NCBI GenBank assembly: GCA_020637795.1
Contig: JACKJT010000002.1
Coordinates: forward strand, 1,090,247 to 1,154,246
Direction: 5' to 3'
Origin: Hoeflea sp.
GTDB lineage: Bacteria; Pseudomonadota; Alphaproteobacteria; Rhizobiales; Rhizobiaceae
DNA: 64,000 nt
Positions within the stretch are counted from its first letter, which is position 1, and each line of letters begins with the position of its first letter. Both the position numbers and the translations under genes were made by a program. Below the pieces are notes generated by a model, which saw only the letters and a program-made list of their open reading frames with translations, was not told the DNA's origin and made no database searches. Shown here piece after piece: positions 34,369 to 43,173 of the stretch.

Positions 34369-35400
34369 ATGGCACGCATCATGGAGAATGCCTTGAAACC
34401 AACAATGATGGATGTTGCCGCCCGGGCGGGCGTGTCGCAGGCAACGGTATCCCTGATCCTCAATGGAAGTTCGGGAGCCCGCTTCAGCGAGGCGACGCGC
34501 AAGAAGGTGATGGATGCGGTCAATGAGCTTGGCTATCGGCTTCCCAACCGGTCGATAGCCACCGATCCGTCGGACAGCAGCGTCATTGCATTCATCACCG
34601 ACGAGCTGACGACCGACCCCTGGATGTCGCTTGCGTTCGAGGGTGCCCGCGAAAAGGCGCTCGAACTTGGCGTCATCGTCACGCTCGGCATTTTTCGAGC
34701 CGGCGAGGATCCGAATGAAGACGTGTTTTCGCTGTGCCAGCGGCAACCGCTTCTGGGGTACATTTTCGGCACCATCCTGACCCGTAAGATCGACCCGCCG
34801 TCCGCTCTTTTCAAAATACCCTCCGTGCTGGTCAACTGCTACGACCAGAACCGGCGCCTGCCATCGATTCTGCCGGGGGACGTTGCCGGTGGCCGCGCGG
34901 CGACCGAAAGGCTGATCCAGGCGGGCCGGCGCAGGATCGGGCTGATCAATGGCCAGGATGGCCTCGACAATCCGCGCGACCGCTTGCGCGGCTACAAGCA
35001 GGCGCTGGCAAGCAACGATTTCACCTTCGATCCCGAGCTGGTGCGATACGGAAACTGGGAACCGTCCTCGGGATACTCGGAAACCCATGCGCTGATGGAC
35101 CTGGCCAATCCGCCGGACGCTATTTTCTGCGCCAACGACCTGATGGCGCTCGGCTGTATCGAGGCGCTGAAGGAACGCGGCAAGTCCATACCCGGCGATG
35201 TCTCGGTGATCGGCTTTGACAATCGTGACATCGCCCAGTTCATTCGCCCTCCCCTGACCACCCTGCATCTTCCGATGTTCGAAATGGGCGCCATGGCGGT
35301 GGAAATGATCCACGACATCGCCGGCGGACTGAAGAGCAGCCACGATCAGCTCAAGGTCGAATGCCCGATCATCGAGCGGGAATCCGTCCAGTCTCAATAA
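34369..35400 (+). CDS. LacI-family transcriptional regulator
   Basis: DNA-binding regulator of 343 residues that probably senses the imported sugar and represses the surrounding sugar genes. The helix-turn-helix is TMMDVAARAGVSQATVSLILNG (about residues 12-33), followed by the hinge helix (ARFSEATRKKVMDAVNELGYRLPN) and a periplasmic-binding-protein-like sensor domain with GRAATERLIQAGRRRIGLINGQDG and PDAIFCANDLMALGCIEALKERG. Third gene of the plus-strand operon. Its likely operators are the AT-rich elements at 30345-30362 and 32482-32499. Confidence 0.93.
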   Translation: MARIMENALKPTMMDVAARAGVSQATVSLILNGSSGARFSEATRKKVMDAVNELGYRLPNRSIATDPSDSSVIAFITDELTTDPWMSLAFEGAREKALELGVIVTLGIFRAGEDPNEDVFSLCQRQPLLGYIFGTILTRKIDPPSALFKIPSVLVNCYDQNRRLPSILPGDVAGGRAATERLIQAGRRRIGLINGQDGLDNPRDRLRGYKQALASNDFTFDPELVRYGNWEPSSGYSETHALMDLANPPDAIFCANDLMALGCIEALKERGKSIPGDVSVIGFDNRDIAQFIRPPLTTLHLPMFEMGAMAVEMIHDIAGGLKSSHDQLKVECPIIERESVQSQ

Positions 35401-35436
35401 CGCTCCGGCAAAATACGGCCGCGCGCCGCCGTGCTC

Positions 35437-36378
35437 TCAGCGCGGTTGAGCCCAGCCGGAATAGAGAGGCCTGAGCAGGATCGGCGTCAGATACATCGGG
35501 ATTTGATAGCAGCCGATGAACAGCAGCAGCGGGTCGGTGATGGCGGCTGGAAGTGCGACCAGGAAAAGCGCGATGTTGCGGTTTCCCGCAATGATCGACC
35601 AGGCCACCCGCGAGCGCTCGTGGCCTCGCCCGCCGGTCAGCATGTAGGCGGCGATCTGCAGCGAGAAATTGATCGCGAACGCGGCCGCCAGCGTCAGCCC
35701 GACCAAACCCGGAGTCTCAGTGATCGCCGGTCCCAGCGCCGACATCAGGCCGATCACCAGAACCGCCATCAGCAGCGCCGACACCCCGTCGATTACCCCC
35801 AGCGTCTCGATCGAGGGCTGCGGAAAAAACCGGTGCCGGATCACGAAGGCCACCGCCGAGGAGCAGCCGATCAGCAGCAGCAGTTTGCCCGACGCCAGCG
35901 CGATGGCGCCGAGCGAGCCGAAAATCGGCCAGAGCAGGAACACCGGCGCCACCGTCAGCGGCAGCAGCGCCACGCCGGCAATCATCAATCTGAGCGCCGG
36001 CGCCGGATCGTGCCCGGTCATGATGGTGAGGTTCGGACTGCCGGAAATCGAGGGAGCGGCGGCCATCAGCACCATCGCGGTGGCCAGCGTGCCGTCCCAG
36101 CCAAGGGCAAGAAAGGCGCCCGCCAGCACCAGCGGCAGCAGCAGCTGGTAGACAGCCACCAGCCGCAACGAGATGTGGATGTCTGCCAAGCTGCCGCGCG
36201 CCGCCGACGGCCCGATGCGAAGCGCCGCCACCGCCAGCATGCAGGCAACCAGTTCCGGCAGGACGCCCCGCACCATGCCGGCAAAGCCCGGCAACAGGAT
36301 ACCGGCAACAAGGCCGGCAATGAGGACCAGTCGGCCGTGGCGGGCCGTCGCAATCAGCAGCCTTCTAAGAGCGCCCAT
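35437..36378 (-). CDS. BASS-like (bile acid:sodium symporter-type) membrane transporter
   Basis: Predicted ten-helix inner-membrane carrier, 313 residues, with the sodium-dependent bile acid/arsenite-carrier-like fold (LLPGFAGMVRGVLPELVACMLAVAALRIG, AMVLMAAAPSISGSPNLTIMTG, IIAGNRNIALFLVALP). The substrate is unknown. The ATG overlaps the stop of the TauE/SafE gene by one base (TAATG), so it is the final gene of the operon that starts with the ThDP enzyme. It may be an exporter of an organic anion. Confidence 0.7.
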   Translation of the reverse strand: MGALRRLLIATARHGRLVLIAGLVAGILLPGFAGMVRGVLPELVACMLAVAALRIGPSAARGSLADIHISLRLVAVYQLLLPLVLAGAFLALGWDGTLATAMVLMAAAPSISGSPNLTIMTGHDPAPALRLMIAGVALLPLTVAPVFLLWPIFGSLGAIALASGKLLLLIGCSSAVAFVIRHRFFPQPSIETLGVIDGVSALLMAVLVIGLMSALGPAITETPGLVGLTLAAAFAINFSLQIAAYMLTGGRGHERSRVAWSIIAGNRNIALFLVALPAAITDPLLLFIGCYQIPMYLTPILLRPLYSGWAQPR

Positions 36379-37121
36379 TAGCTCAGCCCCCGCACGATCA
36401 GGATCACCGCCGCGATTCCGGAGATTGTCATCAGCGCCGGGCGGAACCGGCTGTCGAGACGTCCGCCGATGCGGCGTGCAGCCCAGACTCCGGCAAGCAT
36501 CGGTGGCACCATCGCCAGCGCCAGATAGATATCCCCCACATGCGCCCAGCCGCTCAGCGCCAGCCCGGTGAGCGAGGCCGCGCAGCCGAACGCAAAGAAC
36601 GCCGAAAGCGTCGGTCGCGCCTCACCCGGTTTGCGGTCCTGGTAGATCAGCGCCAGTGGCGGCGCGCCGACCGAGGTGATGGTGCCCATCAGCCCCGAAA
36701 GCCAGCCCATCGACATCAGGCTGAAACGCGAAAACCGCCAGCGCCAGCCGCCGAGCGAGAGAATGACGGCGATCGCCACCATGATGCCGAACACCAGCAT
36801 GAAGGCCTTGCGGTCGACCAGCTGCGACAGCACAAGCGCGCCGCAGGCCACGCCGATCAGCCGTCCGGCAATGCCGATGCCGACTTCCGGCCAGATGATC
36901 GAGCCGCGCTCCCGCCAGCCGCCCATGCCGGCCGTCACCATACCGATGATCAGCGTCGGCACCGGAACCAGGTGCGGGTCGATCAGCGCCAGCAGCGGCG
37001 CTGCAGTCAAACCGAACCCCATGCCGAGCCCCGCCTGCACGATGCTGGCGGCAAGCACGATGACAAAGGCGGCGAGGATCAGCCAGGGCTGGTCGGCAAG
37101 TGGGAAGCCGCCGGGATACAC
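36378..37121 (-). CDS. TauE/SafE-family (sulfite exporter-type) membrane protein
   Basis: Predicted eight-helix membrane protein of 247 residues in the TauE/SafE family, members of which export sulfite, sulfoacetate or other anions. Characteristic segments are QAGLGMGFGLTAAPLLALIDPHLVPVPTLIIGMVTA and MGWLSGLMGTITSVGAPPLALIYQD. The start appears to be GTG 37121, without a strong ribosome site. It follows the TRAP large permease by 38 bp. If the operon degrades a sulfonate this would export sulfite, but other anions are possible. Confidence 0.8.
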   Translation of the reverse strand: MYPGGFPLADQPWLILAAFVIVLAASIVQAGLGMGFGLTAAPLLALIDPHLVPVPTLIIGMVTAGMGGWRERGSIIWPEVGIGIAGRLIGVACGALVLSQLVDRKAFMLVFGIMVAIAVILSLGGWRWRFSRFSLMSMGWLSGLMGTITSVGAPPLALIYQDRKPGEARPTLSAFFAFGCAASLTGLALSGWAHVGDIYLALAMVPPMLAGVWAARRIGGRLDSRFRPALMTISGIAAVILIVRGLS

Positions 37122-37159
37122 TTAAAGCGCTACGTATTTGGAGGGAGCCATGAAGCGAT

Positions 37160-38473
37160 TTACCCCGCCGCCGTCTGCCGGATATTGTCAGGCAACCATG
37201 TCGCCAGATCCGGGAAGGCGATCAGCACGAACACCATCAGCACCATGATCAGGAACATCGGAAAGGCCGCGCGCGAGATGAAGCTCATCTCGTGTCCGGT
37301 CATGCCCTGGAGCACGAACAGGTTGAAGCCGATCGGCGGGGTGATCTGCGCCATTTCCACCACCACGACGATGAAGATGCCGAACCAGATGATGTCGATC
37401 CCGGCCTGGCGGATCATCGGTTCGACCACGGCGATGGTCAGCACCACCGACGAGATGCCGTCGAGAAAACAGCCAATGACGATGTAGAACACCAGGAGTG
37501 CCATCAGCAGCTCGAACCGGGTCAGCCCAAGCGAACCGATCCATTCGGCCAGCGCCCGCGGCAATCCGGTAAAGCCCATTGACAGCGACAGGAACGCCGC
37601 CCCCGACAGGATCAGCGCGATCATCGCAGATGTGCGCATCGCCCCCATCAGGCTTTCGATGAAAGTGTTCAGATTGAGCGAGCCCTGCGCGATGGCGAGC
37701 AGCATGGCGCCGATCACCCCGATGGCGGCAGCCTCGGTCGCCGTTGCATAGCCCAGATACATCGAGCCGATCACCGCCGCGATCAGCAGCAGCACCGGGA
37801 TCAGGAACCGCGAATTGGCAAGTTTCTCGGCAAACGACATCCGCGGCTCTTCCGCCGGGTTATAATTGCTCGAGAATTTCGAATAGAGCCCGACATAGGC
37901 CATGAACATCAGCGCCAGGATCAGGCCGGGAACAATGCCGGCCATGAACAGCTTGGTGATCGATTCATTGATCGTCACGCCATAGACGATCAGCGTCAGC
38001 GAAGGCGGGATCATCAGACCCAGCGTCGCAGCACCCGCCAGCGTGCCGATCACCATGTGCTCGGGGTAATCCCGCTTGCGCAATTCCGGGATCGACATCT
38101 TGCCCACGGTGGTCAGCGTCGCCGCCGACGAACCGGAAACGGCGGCGAACACCGTGCAGCCGACCACATTGGTGTGCAGCAGTCCGCCCGGCAGCCGCGC
38201 CATCCAGGGCGACAGGCCGCGGAACATGTCCTCCGACAGCCGCGTCCGGAACAGGATCTCCCCCATCCAGATGAACAGCGGCAGGGCGGTCAGCGACCAT
38301 GACGAGGCGGAACGCCAGATGATGGTCATCATGGCGTCGCCCGCAGGCCGCATTGTGAACAATTCCATTCCCAGCCAGGCGACGCCAAGCAGCGCCAGCC
38401 CGACCCAGACGCCGGTGCCCAGCAGCAGGAACAGAACAAAAAGGAATACGATGATCGGTGCTATCTCAGCCAT
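37160..38473 (-). CDS. TRAP transporter large permease (DctM type)
   Basis: Twelve-helix membrane subunit that drives sodium-coupled import of an organic acid. The 437-residue protein has the typical DctM segments GWIGLAL-like start (GTGVWVGLALLGVAWLGMELF), GSSAATLTTVGKMSIPELRKRDYPEHMVIGTLAGAATLGLMIPPS and ITPPIGFNLFVLQGMTG. It lies 8 bp after dctQ. Intact, in contrast to the frameshifted second DctM at 61878-63192. Confidence 0.93.
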   Translation of the reverse strand: MAEIAPIIVFLFVLFLLLGTGVWVGLALLGVAWLGMELFTMRPAGDAMMTIIWRSASSWSLTALPLFIWMGEILFRTRLSEDMFRGLSPWMARLPGGLLHTNVVGCTVFAAVSGSSAATLTTVGKMSIPELRKRDYPEHMVIGTLAGAATLGLMIPPSLTLIVYGVTINESITKLFMAGIVPGLILALMFMAYVGLYSKFSSNYNPAEEPRMSFAEKLANSRFLIPVLLLIAAVIGSMYLGYATATEAAAIGVIGAMLLAIAQGSLNLNTFIESLMGAMRTSAMIALILSGAAFLSLSMGFTGLPRALAEWIGSLGLTRFELLMALLVFYIVIGCFLDGISSVVLTIAVVEPMIRQAGIDIIWFGIFIVVVVEMAQITPPIGFNLFVLQGMTGHEMSFISRAAFPMFLIMVLMVFVLIAFPDLATWLPDNIRQTAAG

Positions 38474-38481
38474 GGTCCGCC

Positions 38482-39021
38482 CTACTCCGCATGGCTCTGC
38501 TCGACCAGATCAGACCCGATATTGTCGCGTCTGGTCGCAAGCAGCGTGATCAGATTGTCAGCAAAGCAGACCGCCAGCAGAACGGCGCCGATCGCCACCG
38601 GCGTCTGCACGATCCACAGCGGCGTGGCGTCCTGGCCCTGGCTCACATCATGGAGCTTTCGCGACCAGTAGACCAGCTTGACGGCGTACCAGGCGAGATA
38701 ACCCGACGCCGCCGTACCGATGGCCATGCACCAGACCTCGCCCCAGAACCGGTGCCGGCCGAGCGCGGTGAGAAACAGGTTGACGCGGATATGGACGCCG
38801 CGGTTGAGCCCGTGGGCAAACGCCAGGAACGAGGCCGAGGCCATCAGGTAGCCGGCATATTCGGAAAGGCCGGGCACGGAGACCCCAATCCAGCGGGTGG
38901 TCATTTGCGCCACGATCACCAGCAGGATCGCCAGCAGGCAGAACGCCGCGACATAACCGGCAAAATCATAGACGGCATCAAGTGCGCGCCTGACGGGATG
39001 TTTGTCGACTGCAGTTGCCAT
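38482..39021 (-). CDS. TRAP transporter small permease (DctQ type)
   Basis: Four-helix membrane subunit partnering DctM. The 179-residue product starts at ATG 39021 (MATAVDKHPVRRALDAVYDF). It contains AAFCLLAILLVIVAQMTTRWIGVSVPGLSEYAGYLMASASFLAFAHGLNRGVHIRVNLFL, the standard DctQ arrangement. A terminator-like hairpin lies between dctP and this gene and would lower its expression relative to the binding protein. Confidence 0.9.
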   Translation of the reverse strand: MATAVDKHPVRRALDAVYDFAGYVAAFCLLAILLVIVAQMTTRWIGVSVPGLSEYAGYLMASASFLAFAHGLNRGVHIRVNLFLTALGRHRFWGEVWCMAIGTAASGYLAWYAVKLVYWSRKLHDVSQGQDATPLWIVQTPVAIGAVLLAVCFADNLITLLATRRDNIGSDLVEQSHAE

Positions 39022-39031
39022 GCCTGCCCCC

Positions 39032-39063
39032 AAAAATGCGGGCGCCCGCATCGGGGCGCCCGC
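39032..39063 (-). terminator. Attenuating terminator between dctP and dctQ
   Basis: On the minus strand a perfect 10-bp GC stem (39038-39047 with 39054-39063, 6-nt loop) is followed by TTTTT (39032-39036). It lies 18 bp downstream of the dctP stop and 11 bp before the dctQ start. Partial termination here would make periplasmic binding protein in excess over membrane subunits. Confidence 0.8.
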
Positions 39064-39080
39064 TGGTTATCTGACCTGGA

Positions 39081-40055
39081 TTACATCGCCTTGTAGGCGT
39101 CGACGATGGCCTTGCCCTTGTCGCCGGCAGCCTTGATCCACTCCTCGGTCATGATCGCGCCGAAGCCCTGCAGGTCGGACTTCAACTGATCGCTCGGACC
39201 GCTGACCTTCATGCCGTTTTCGGCAAGCGTCTTGAGATAACCGCTGGTCAGTTCGCGCGACTTGGCGTCGCCCGCCGCTTCCGCGGTCGCACCGCAGTCC
39301 ATGATCGCCTTCTTGCCGGCATCGTCGAGGCCGTTATAGGCATCCTTGTTGACGAACACCGTGTTGCGCGGCAGCCAGGCCTGCACGTCATAGAAATGCG
39401 TCAGGCTTTCCCAGACCTTCGAATCCACGCCGGTCGATCCAGACGAGATGAAGGATTCTGCCACTCCAGTGGCCAGAGCCTGGCTCAGTTCGGCGGCCTC
39501 GATCTGCACCGGAACCATGCCGGCGAGCTCGGCAATCCGCGCGGTTGCAGCGTTGTAGGCGCGGAACTTGATGCCGGCCATGTCGGCCGCCGAATTGACC
39601 TCTTTCTTGAAGTAGAAGCCCTGCGGCGGCCACGGCACGGAATAGACATAGACAAGGTTCTGCTCGTCCAGCGCCGCAGCGACAGTTTCCTTCGCAGCCT
39701 TCAGCAGCTTGGCCGAGTCGTCGAAAGAAGTGGCCAGGAACGGTACCGAATCGTAGCCGAACAACACATTCTCGTTGGCATGGGCCGACAGCAGCCGCTC
39801 GCCGATCGGCGCCTGGCCGGTCTGCACCGCACGCTTGATGTCGTTGCCGCTGAACAGCGACCCACCCGGATGGGTGACGATTTCGATGGCGCCACCGGTG
39901 GCGTCAGTCACGCATTTTGCGAAGGCTGCACCGTTCTCGGAGTGAAAATTGCTGGCCGGATAGGCCATCGGCATATCCCATTTGTCGGCATGCGCGGCGG
40001 TGGCGCCGGTGGCCAGAACGGCAACTGCGCCAAGTAGTTTCACGATCGTCTTCAT
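39081..40055 (-). CDS. TRAP transporter substrate-binding protein (DctP type)
   Basis: Periplasmic receptor of the TRAP system, 324 residues, with a Sec signal (IVKLLGAVAVLATGATAAHA) and the DctP/TRAP-T fold: KWDMPMAYPASNFHSENGAAFAKCV, GGSLFSGNDIKRAVQTGQAPIGERLL, and IKFRAYNAATARIAELAGMVPVQIEAAELSQALATGVAES, where Arg in FRAY normally salt-bridges the ligand carboxylate. The substrate is unknown, likely an organic or sulfonic acid given the neighbours. It sits 45 bp after the FAD enzyme gene. Confidence 0.92.
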   Translation of the reverse strand: MKTIVKLLGAVAVLATGATAAHADKWDMPMAYPASNFHSENGAAFAKCVTDATGGAIEIVTHPGGSLFSGNDIKRAVQTGQAPIGERLLSAHANENVLFGYDSVPFLATSFDDSAKLLKAAKETVAAALDEQNLVYVYSVPWPPQGFYFKKEVNSAADMAGIKFRAYNAATARIAELAGMVPVQIEAAELSQALATGVAESFISSGSTGVDSKVWESLTHFYDVQAWLPRNTVFVNKDAYNGLDDAGKKAIMDCGATAEAAGDAKSRELTSGYLKTLAENGMKVSGPSDQLKSDLQGFGAIMTEEWIKAAGDKGKAIVDAYKAM

Positions 40056-40100
40056 GGCATTCTCCCTGTTGAAAAGCTCGTTGGCTGGTGGATGCTAAAT

Positions 40101-41357
40101 CTATCCTGATTGAAAACGCGACGGTGCGTAAGGTGACACATCGAAATTCGGAGTTCGTCCGGAGATCATCTGGGCAATCATCCGGCCCGTTTTCGGCCCG
40201 CCCGTCAAGCCGACATGATGATGGCCAAATCCCATGAAGGCGCCGCGCATGACCGGCGACTCCCCGATGACCGGGATCGAATCCGCCGGCGCCGGGCGAT
40301 GCCCCATCCATTCGGTCTTGTGCTTCCAGCTGATACCCGGAATGGCGGCCCTGATGTTTTTCTCGAGAAGCGCCAGTGGCGCCTTCGACGGCGGCGCATC
40401 CAGCCCCCCGAATTCGACGATGCCGGCAAGCCGCAGCCGGCCGTCCATCGGCGTGGCAACGAATTTGCCCGACGCGATCATCACCGGCGACCGCGGCATG
40501 ATGCTGGGCTCCCACAATTCCAGATGATAGCCGCGCTCGCTTTCAAGCGGCACCTTGAGGCCGAGTTGGCCGGCCAGCGGTCCGGACCAGACACCCGCCG
40601 CAAGCACCACCGCGTCGCAGGCAATCGTCTCGCCGCTGGCCCGCACGCCGCTGACCTTGTCGCCATCCTTGACGATGGCCTCGGCATTGGCCTCGATGAA
40701 CCGGCCGCCCGACGCCATGACATGGGCGCCCAGCGCCTTGACATAGGCGCCAGGATCCGAGATCCGGCCATGATCGCCAAGCCGCACCGCAAACCCCTGC
40801 TCGGGTCCGAACGCCGGATCGAAGCTCTTGAAGGCGGATCCCTCCAGCTCCTCCCACTTGAAACCGTGCGCCTTGCGGATCGACCAGCCAAAGGCGTCGC
40901 CCTCGAAGTGGGCGCGGTTGCGGTAGAGAAACAGGTAGTCGTCCGGCTTGACCCAGCCTTCGGCGCCGGTGCCTGCCGAAAGCGCCTGGTGCTCGCCCAG
41001 GCTGTCGCCGACCAGGGGCGCCATCGCCGCGGCGATGCGTTTCGTATCGGCGGCATTGGCATGGCCGAGATACCTGATCAGCCAGGGCGCCAGTTTCGGC
41101 AAATAGGACCATTTGAGAAACAGAGGCTGCCCCGGATCGAGCAGCATGGCGGGCGCCTTGCGCAGCAATCCCGGCGCTGTCACCGGGACGATCGAACAGG
41201 AGGCCAGCACGCCGCCATTACCGTAGCTCGCGCCTTCGCCGATCCCCTTGCCATCGATCAGGATCACCTTGTGCCCGTCGCGCTGCAGCCAGATCGCGGT
41301 CGAGACGCCGACGATTCCAGCGCCGATAATGGCGATTGTCTTGCCGCCATCACTCAT
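40101..41357 (-). CDS. DadA-like FAD-dependent amino-acid dehydrogenase/oxidoreductase
   Basis: FAD enzyme of the DAO family, 418 residues, predicted to oxidise an amine or D-amino acid to the imine/oxo acid. The N-terminus has the dinucleotide-binding motif IAIIGAGIVGVSTAIWLQRDGHKVILID. The middle has ISDPGAYVKALGAHVMASGG, and the C-terminus has WMGHRPAPADSIPVIGESP and GFGHHHVGLTGGPKTGRMIA. ATG 41357 overlaps the ThDP enzyme stop by four bases (ATGA). With a ThDP decarboxylase-type enzyme and a racemase-family gene next door, an amino acid to oxo acid to aldehyde route is plausible but unproven. Confidence 0.88.
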   Translation of the reverse strand: MSDGGKTIAIIGAGIVGVSTAIWLQRDGHKVILIDGKGIGEGASYGNGGVLASCSIVPVTAPGLLRKAPAMLLDPGQPLFLKWSYLPKLAPWLIRYLGHANAADTKRIAAAMAPLVGDSLGEHQALSAGTGAEGWVKPDDYLFLYRNRAHFEGDAFGWSIRKAHGFKWEELEGSAFKSFDPAFGPEQGFAVRLGDHGRISDPGAYVKALGAHVMASGGRFIEANAEAIVKDGDKVSGVRASGETIACDAVVLAAGVWSGPLAGQLGLKVPLESERGYHLELWEPSIMPRSPVMIASGKFVATPMDGRLRLAGIVEFGGLDAPPSKAPLALLEKNIRAAIPGISWKHKTEWMGHRPAPADSIPVIGESPVMRGAFMGFGHHHVGLTGGPKTGRMIAQMISGRTPNFDVSPYAPSRFQSG

Positions 41358-43051
41358 GCCACCCACTCCGAGACCGGCGCGGCGGCTTCATGCAGCGGCT
41401 GCGAAATGACATCGACCAGCGTCGGGCCGTCATGGGCCAGCGCCTGGCGCAGGACCTGCTCCAGTTCGCCGGGATGTTCCACCCGCCAGGATTTGACGCC
41501 GAACGCGCTCGCCACGGCGGCATGGTCGGTGCGGTTGAAATCGACATTGTAGAAGCGAGCACCGAAGCCGGCATTCTGCCCGGCCTTGATCCAGCCGAAG
41601 GTGGCGTTGGAAAACACGATGCAGGTGATCGGCATCCGGTAGCGCACCAGCGTTTCCAGTTCGCCGCAACAGAAACCGAACGAGCCGTCCCCCATCACCG
41701 CAACGGTTTTCACCGCGGGCCGTCCCACATGCGCGCCCATCGCTGCCGCCAGCGCATAGCCGAGCGCGCCGTGAGCCCGGTTGGTGATGAAATTGCGCCC
41801 GGCAACGGGCCAGCGGTAATGCGCCGAGAAATAGGGACACGGCGTGCCGGGATCGGCCACGACGATGGCATCGTCATCGAGCAGCCCGGACAGCGTCGCC
41901 ACCACCCGTTCCGGCCGGATCGGGGTCTCGTCGCTTGCAGCCAGAGGCGCGAATTCCGCCAGCTTGGCGTCCCATGCGGCCTTTGCCCGGCGAACGCCGT
42001 CCTGCGCTGCCAGTCCGGCCTCGGCTTCAAGCGCGTCGGCAAGTGCAGCAAGCGCCAGCCTTGCATCGGCGCAGATGGCAACCGCGGTCGGGTAATTGGC
42101 GCCGATCACCATGGCGTCGCTGTCGATGTGAATGATCGTCTTGTCCTTGCCCGGCGAGCGCCAGCGCTCGGTGGTCACCGAGCCAGCGCGGCAGCCGATG
42201 AACACAATAACGTCGGCATCGTCGACAACGGCGCGGGTGGCCGGATTGCCGCCATTGGAGCCGACAACGCCAACCGCCAGCGGATCGGTTTCGGCAATCG
42301 CCCCCTGCCCGGAAACGGTGGTCGCAACAGGCAGTTCGATCAGCTCCGCAAGCCGTTTGAGCTCCGCAAAGGCCCCGGCGATAACCGGCCCGCCGCCACA
42401 GATCGCCACCGCCGATTTCGCATTCTTCAGGATTTGCACGGCGTCCGCGATCGCCTCCGGATCCGGACCGGCGGGCTCCGAGGGATAGCTGCAATGCCGC
42501 TCCTCGGCCCATATCTCCGAAGGGTCGGTGCCTGCTTTCTGGGTGTTGAACGGCAGCGCCAGGTGCACCGCGCCCGACCGGCCGGTCGTCATGGCGCGAA
42601 ACGCCTGCCGCACCATCGCCGGCAAGCGCGATGCATCGTCGAGCGACGCATTCCACTTGGTCACCGGCCGGAACAGCGCCGTCTGGTCAAGCTCGGTCAG
42701 CGGGTAGCGGCCGCGCGAGGTGGTGGCGACGTCGCTGGTGATCGCCAGCACCGGAACCGAGCTTTCGTTCGCCTCGACGACGCCCGGCAGCATGTAGGTC
42801 GCTCCGCCTCCCGACGGCCCCTCGCAGACACCCGGTCTGCCGGTGACACGTGCATACCCGTCCGCCATGTAAGCGGCATGGCGTTCGTCGCGGGTAAGGT
42901 AGTGGGTGATTCCGTGATTCTGACGCGCCAGCACATCATAGAGCGGCAGGCTGGTATCGCCGCAAAGGCCGAACACGTCGGTCACCTTGTAGGCCTGCAG
43001 CATCCGTACCAGAGCTTCGGCACCAACCATCTGGTTTGTTGTCTGTTGCAC
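41354..43051 (-). CDS. Thiamine diphosphate-dependent enzyme, acetolactate synthase-like family
   Basis: ThDP enzyme of 565 residues, first gene of a seven-gene operon. The PYR domain has the activating Glu in THYLTRDERHAAYMADGYARVTGRPGVCEGPSGGG. A central domain binds a nucleotide or is structural, and the C-terminal PP domain has the ThDP motif GDGSFGFCCGELETLVRYRMPITCIVFSNATFGW. It may act as a 2-oxo-acid decarboxylase, a lyase, or a sulfoacetaldehyde-type enzyme; true acetolactate synthase is unlikely because no small subunit is present. The start is taken as GTG 43051 with AGGGCAGG upstream; ATG 43030 is an alternative. Confidence 0.85.
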   Translation of the reverse strand: MQQTTNQMVGAEALVRMLQAYKVTDVFGLCGDTSLPLYDVLARQNHGITHYLTRDERHAAYMADGYARVTGRPGVCEGPSGGGATYMLPGVVEANESSVPVLAITSDVATTSRGRYPLTELDQTALFRPVTKWNASLDDASRLPAMVRQAFRAMTTGRSGAVHLALPFNTQKAGTDPSEIWAEERHCSYPSEPAGPDPEAIADAVQILKNAKSAVAICGGGPVIAGAFAELKRLAELIELPVATTVSGQGAIAETDPLAVGVVGSNGGNPATRAVVDDADVIVFIGCRAGSVTTERWRSPGKDKTIIHIDSDAMVIGANYPTAVAICADARLALAALADALEAEAGLAAQDGVRRAKAAWDAKLAEFAPLAASDETPIRPERVVATLSGLLDDDAIVVADPGTPCPYFSAHYRWPVAGRNFITNRAHGALGYALAAAMGAHVGRPAVKTVAVMGDGSFGFCCGELETLVRYRMPITCIVFSNATFGWIKAGQNAGFGARFYNVDFNRTDHAAVASAFGVKSWRVEHPGELEQVLRQALAHDGPTLVDVISQPLHEAAAPVSEWVA

Positions 43052-43088
43052 CAACGCCTGCCCTGTTCCCCACTGCCCCGAAGAGCGC

Positions 43089-43117
43089 ATCTTGTGAAGC
43101 CGGCGAAGCTGTGTCAA
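43089..43117 (-). promoter_or_regulatory. Sigma-70-like promoter of the ThDP/TRAP operon
   Basis: On the minus strand TTGACA (43112-43117) is followed after 17 bp by CAAGAT (43089-43094). Transcription would start near 43082, leaving a leader of about 30 nt before GTG 43051. The perfect -35 and the spacing support it. It lies in the short divergent region shared with the racemase-family gene. Confidence 0.6.
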
Positions 43118-43173
43118 CAGATTCCCGTAGACCGGCCAAATCTATCGATTTGATTTATCGAAAGGAATGCAGC

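Noticed and set aside
41354..43051. Calling the ThDP enzyme acetolactate synthase IlvB
   Set aside because: No IlvN small subunit follows, and the operon context is catabolic transport and amino-acid oxidation rather than branched-chain synthesis.
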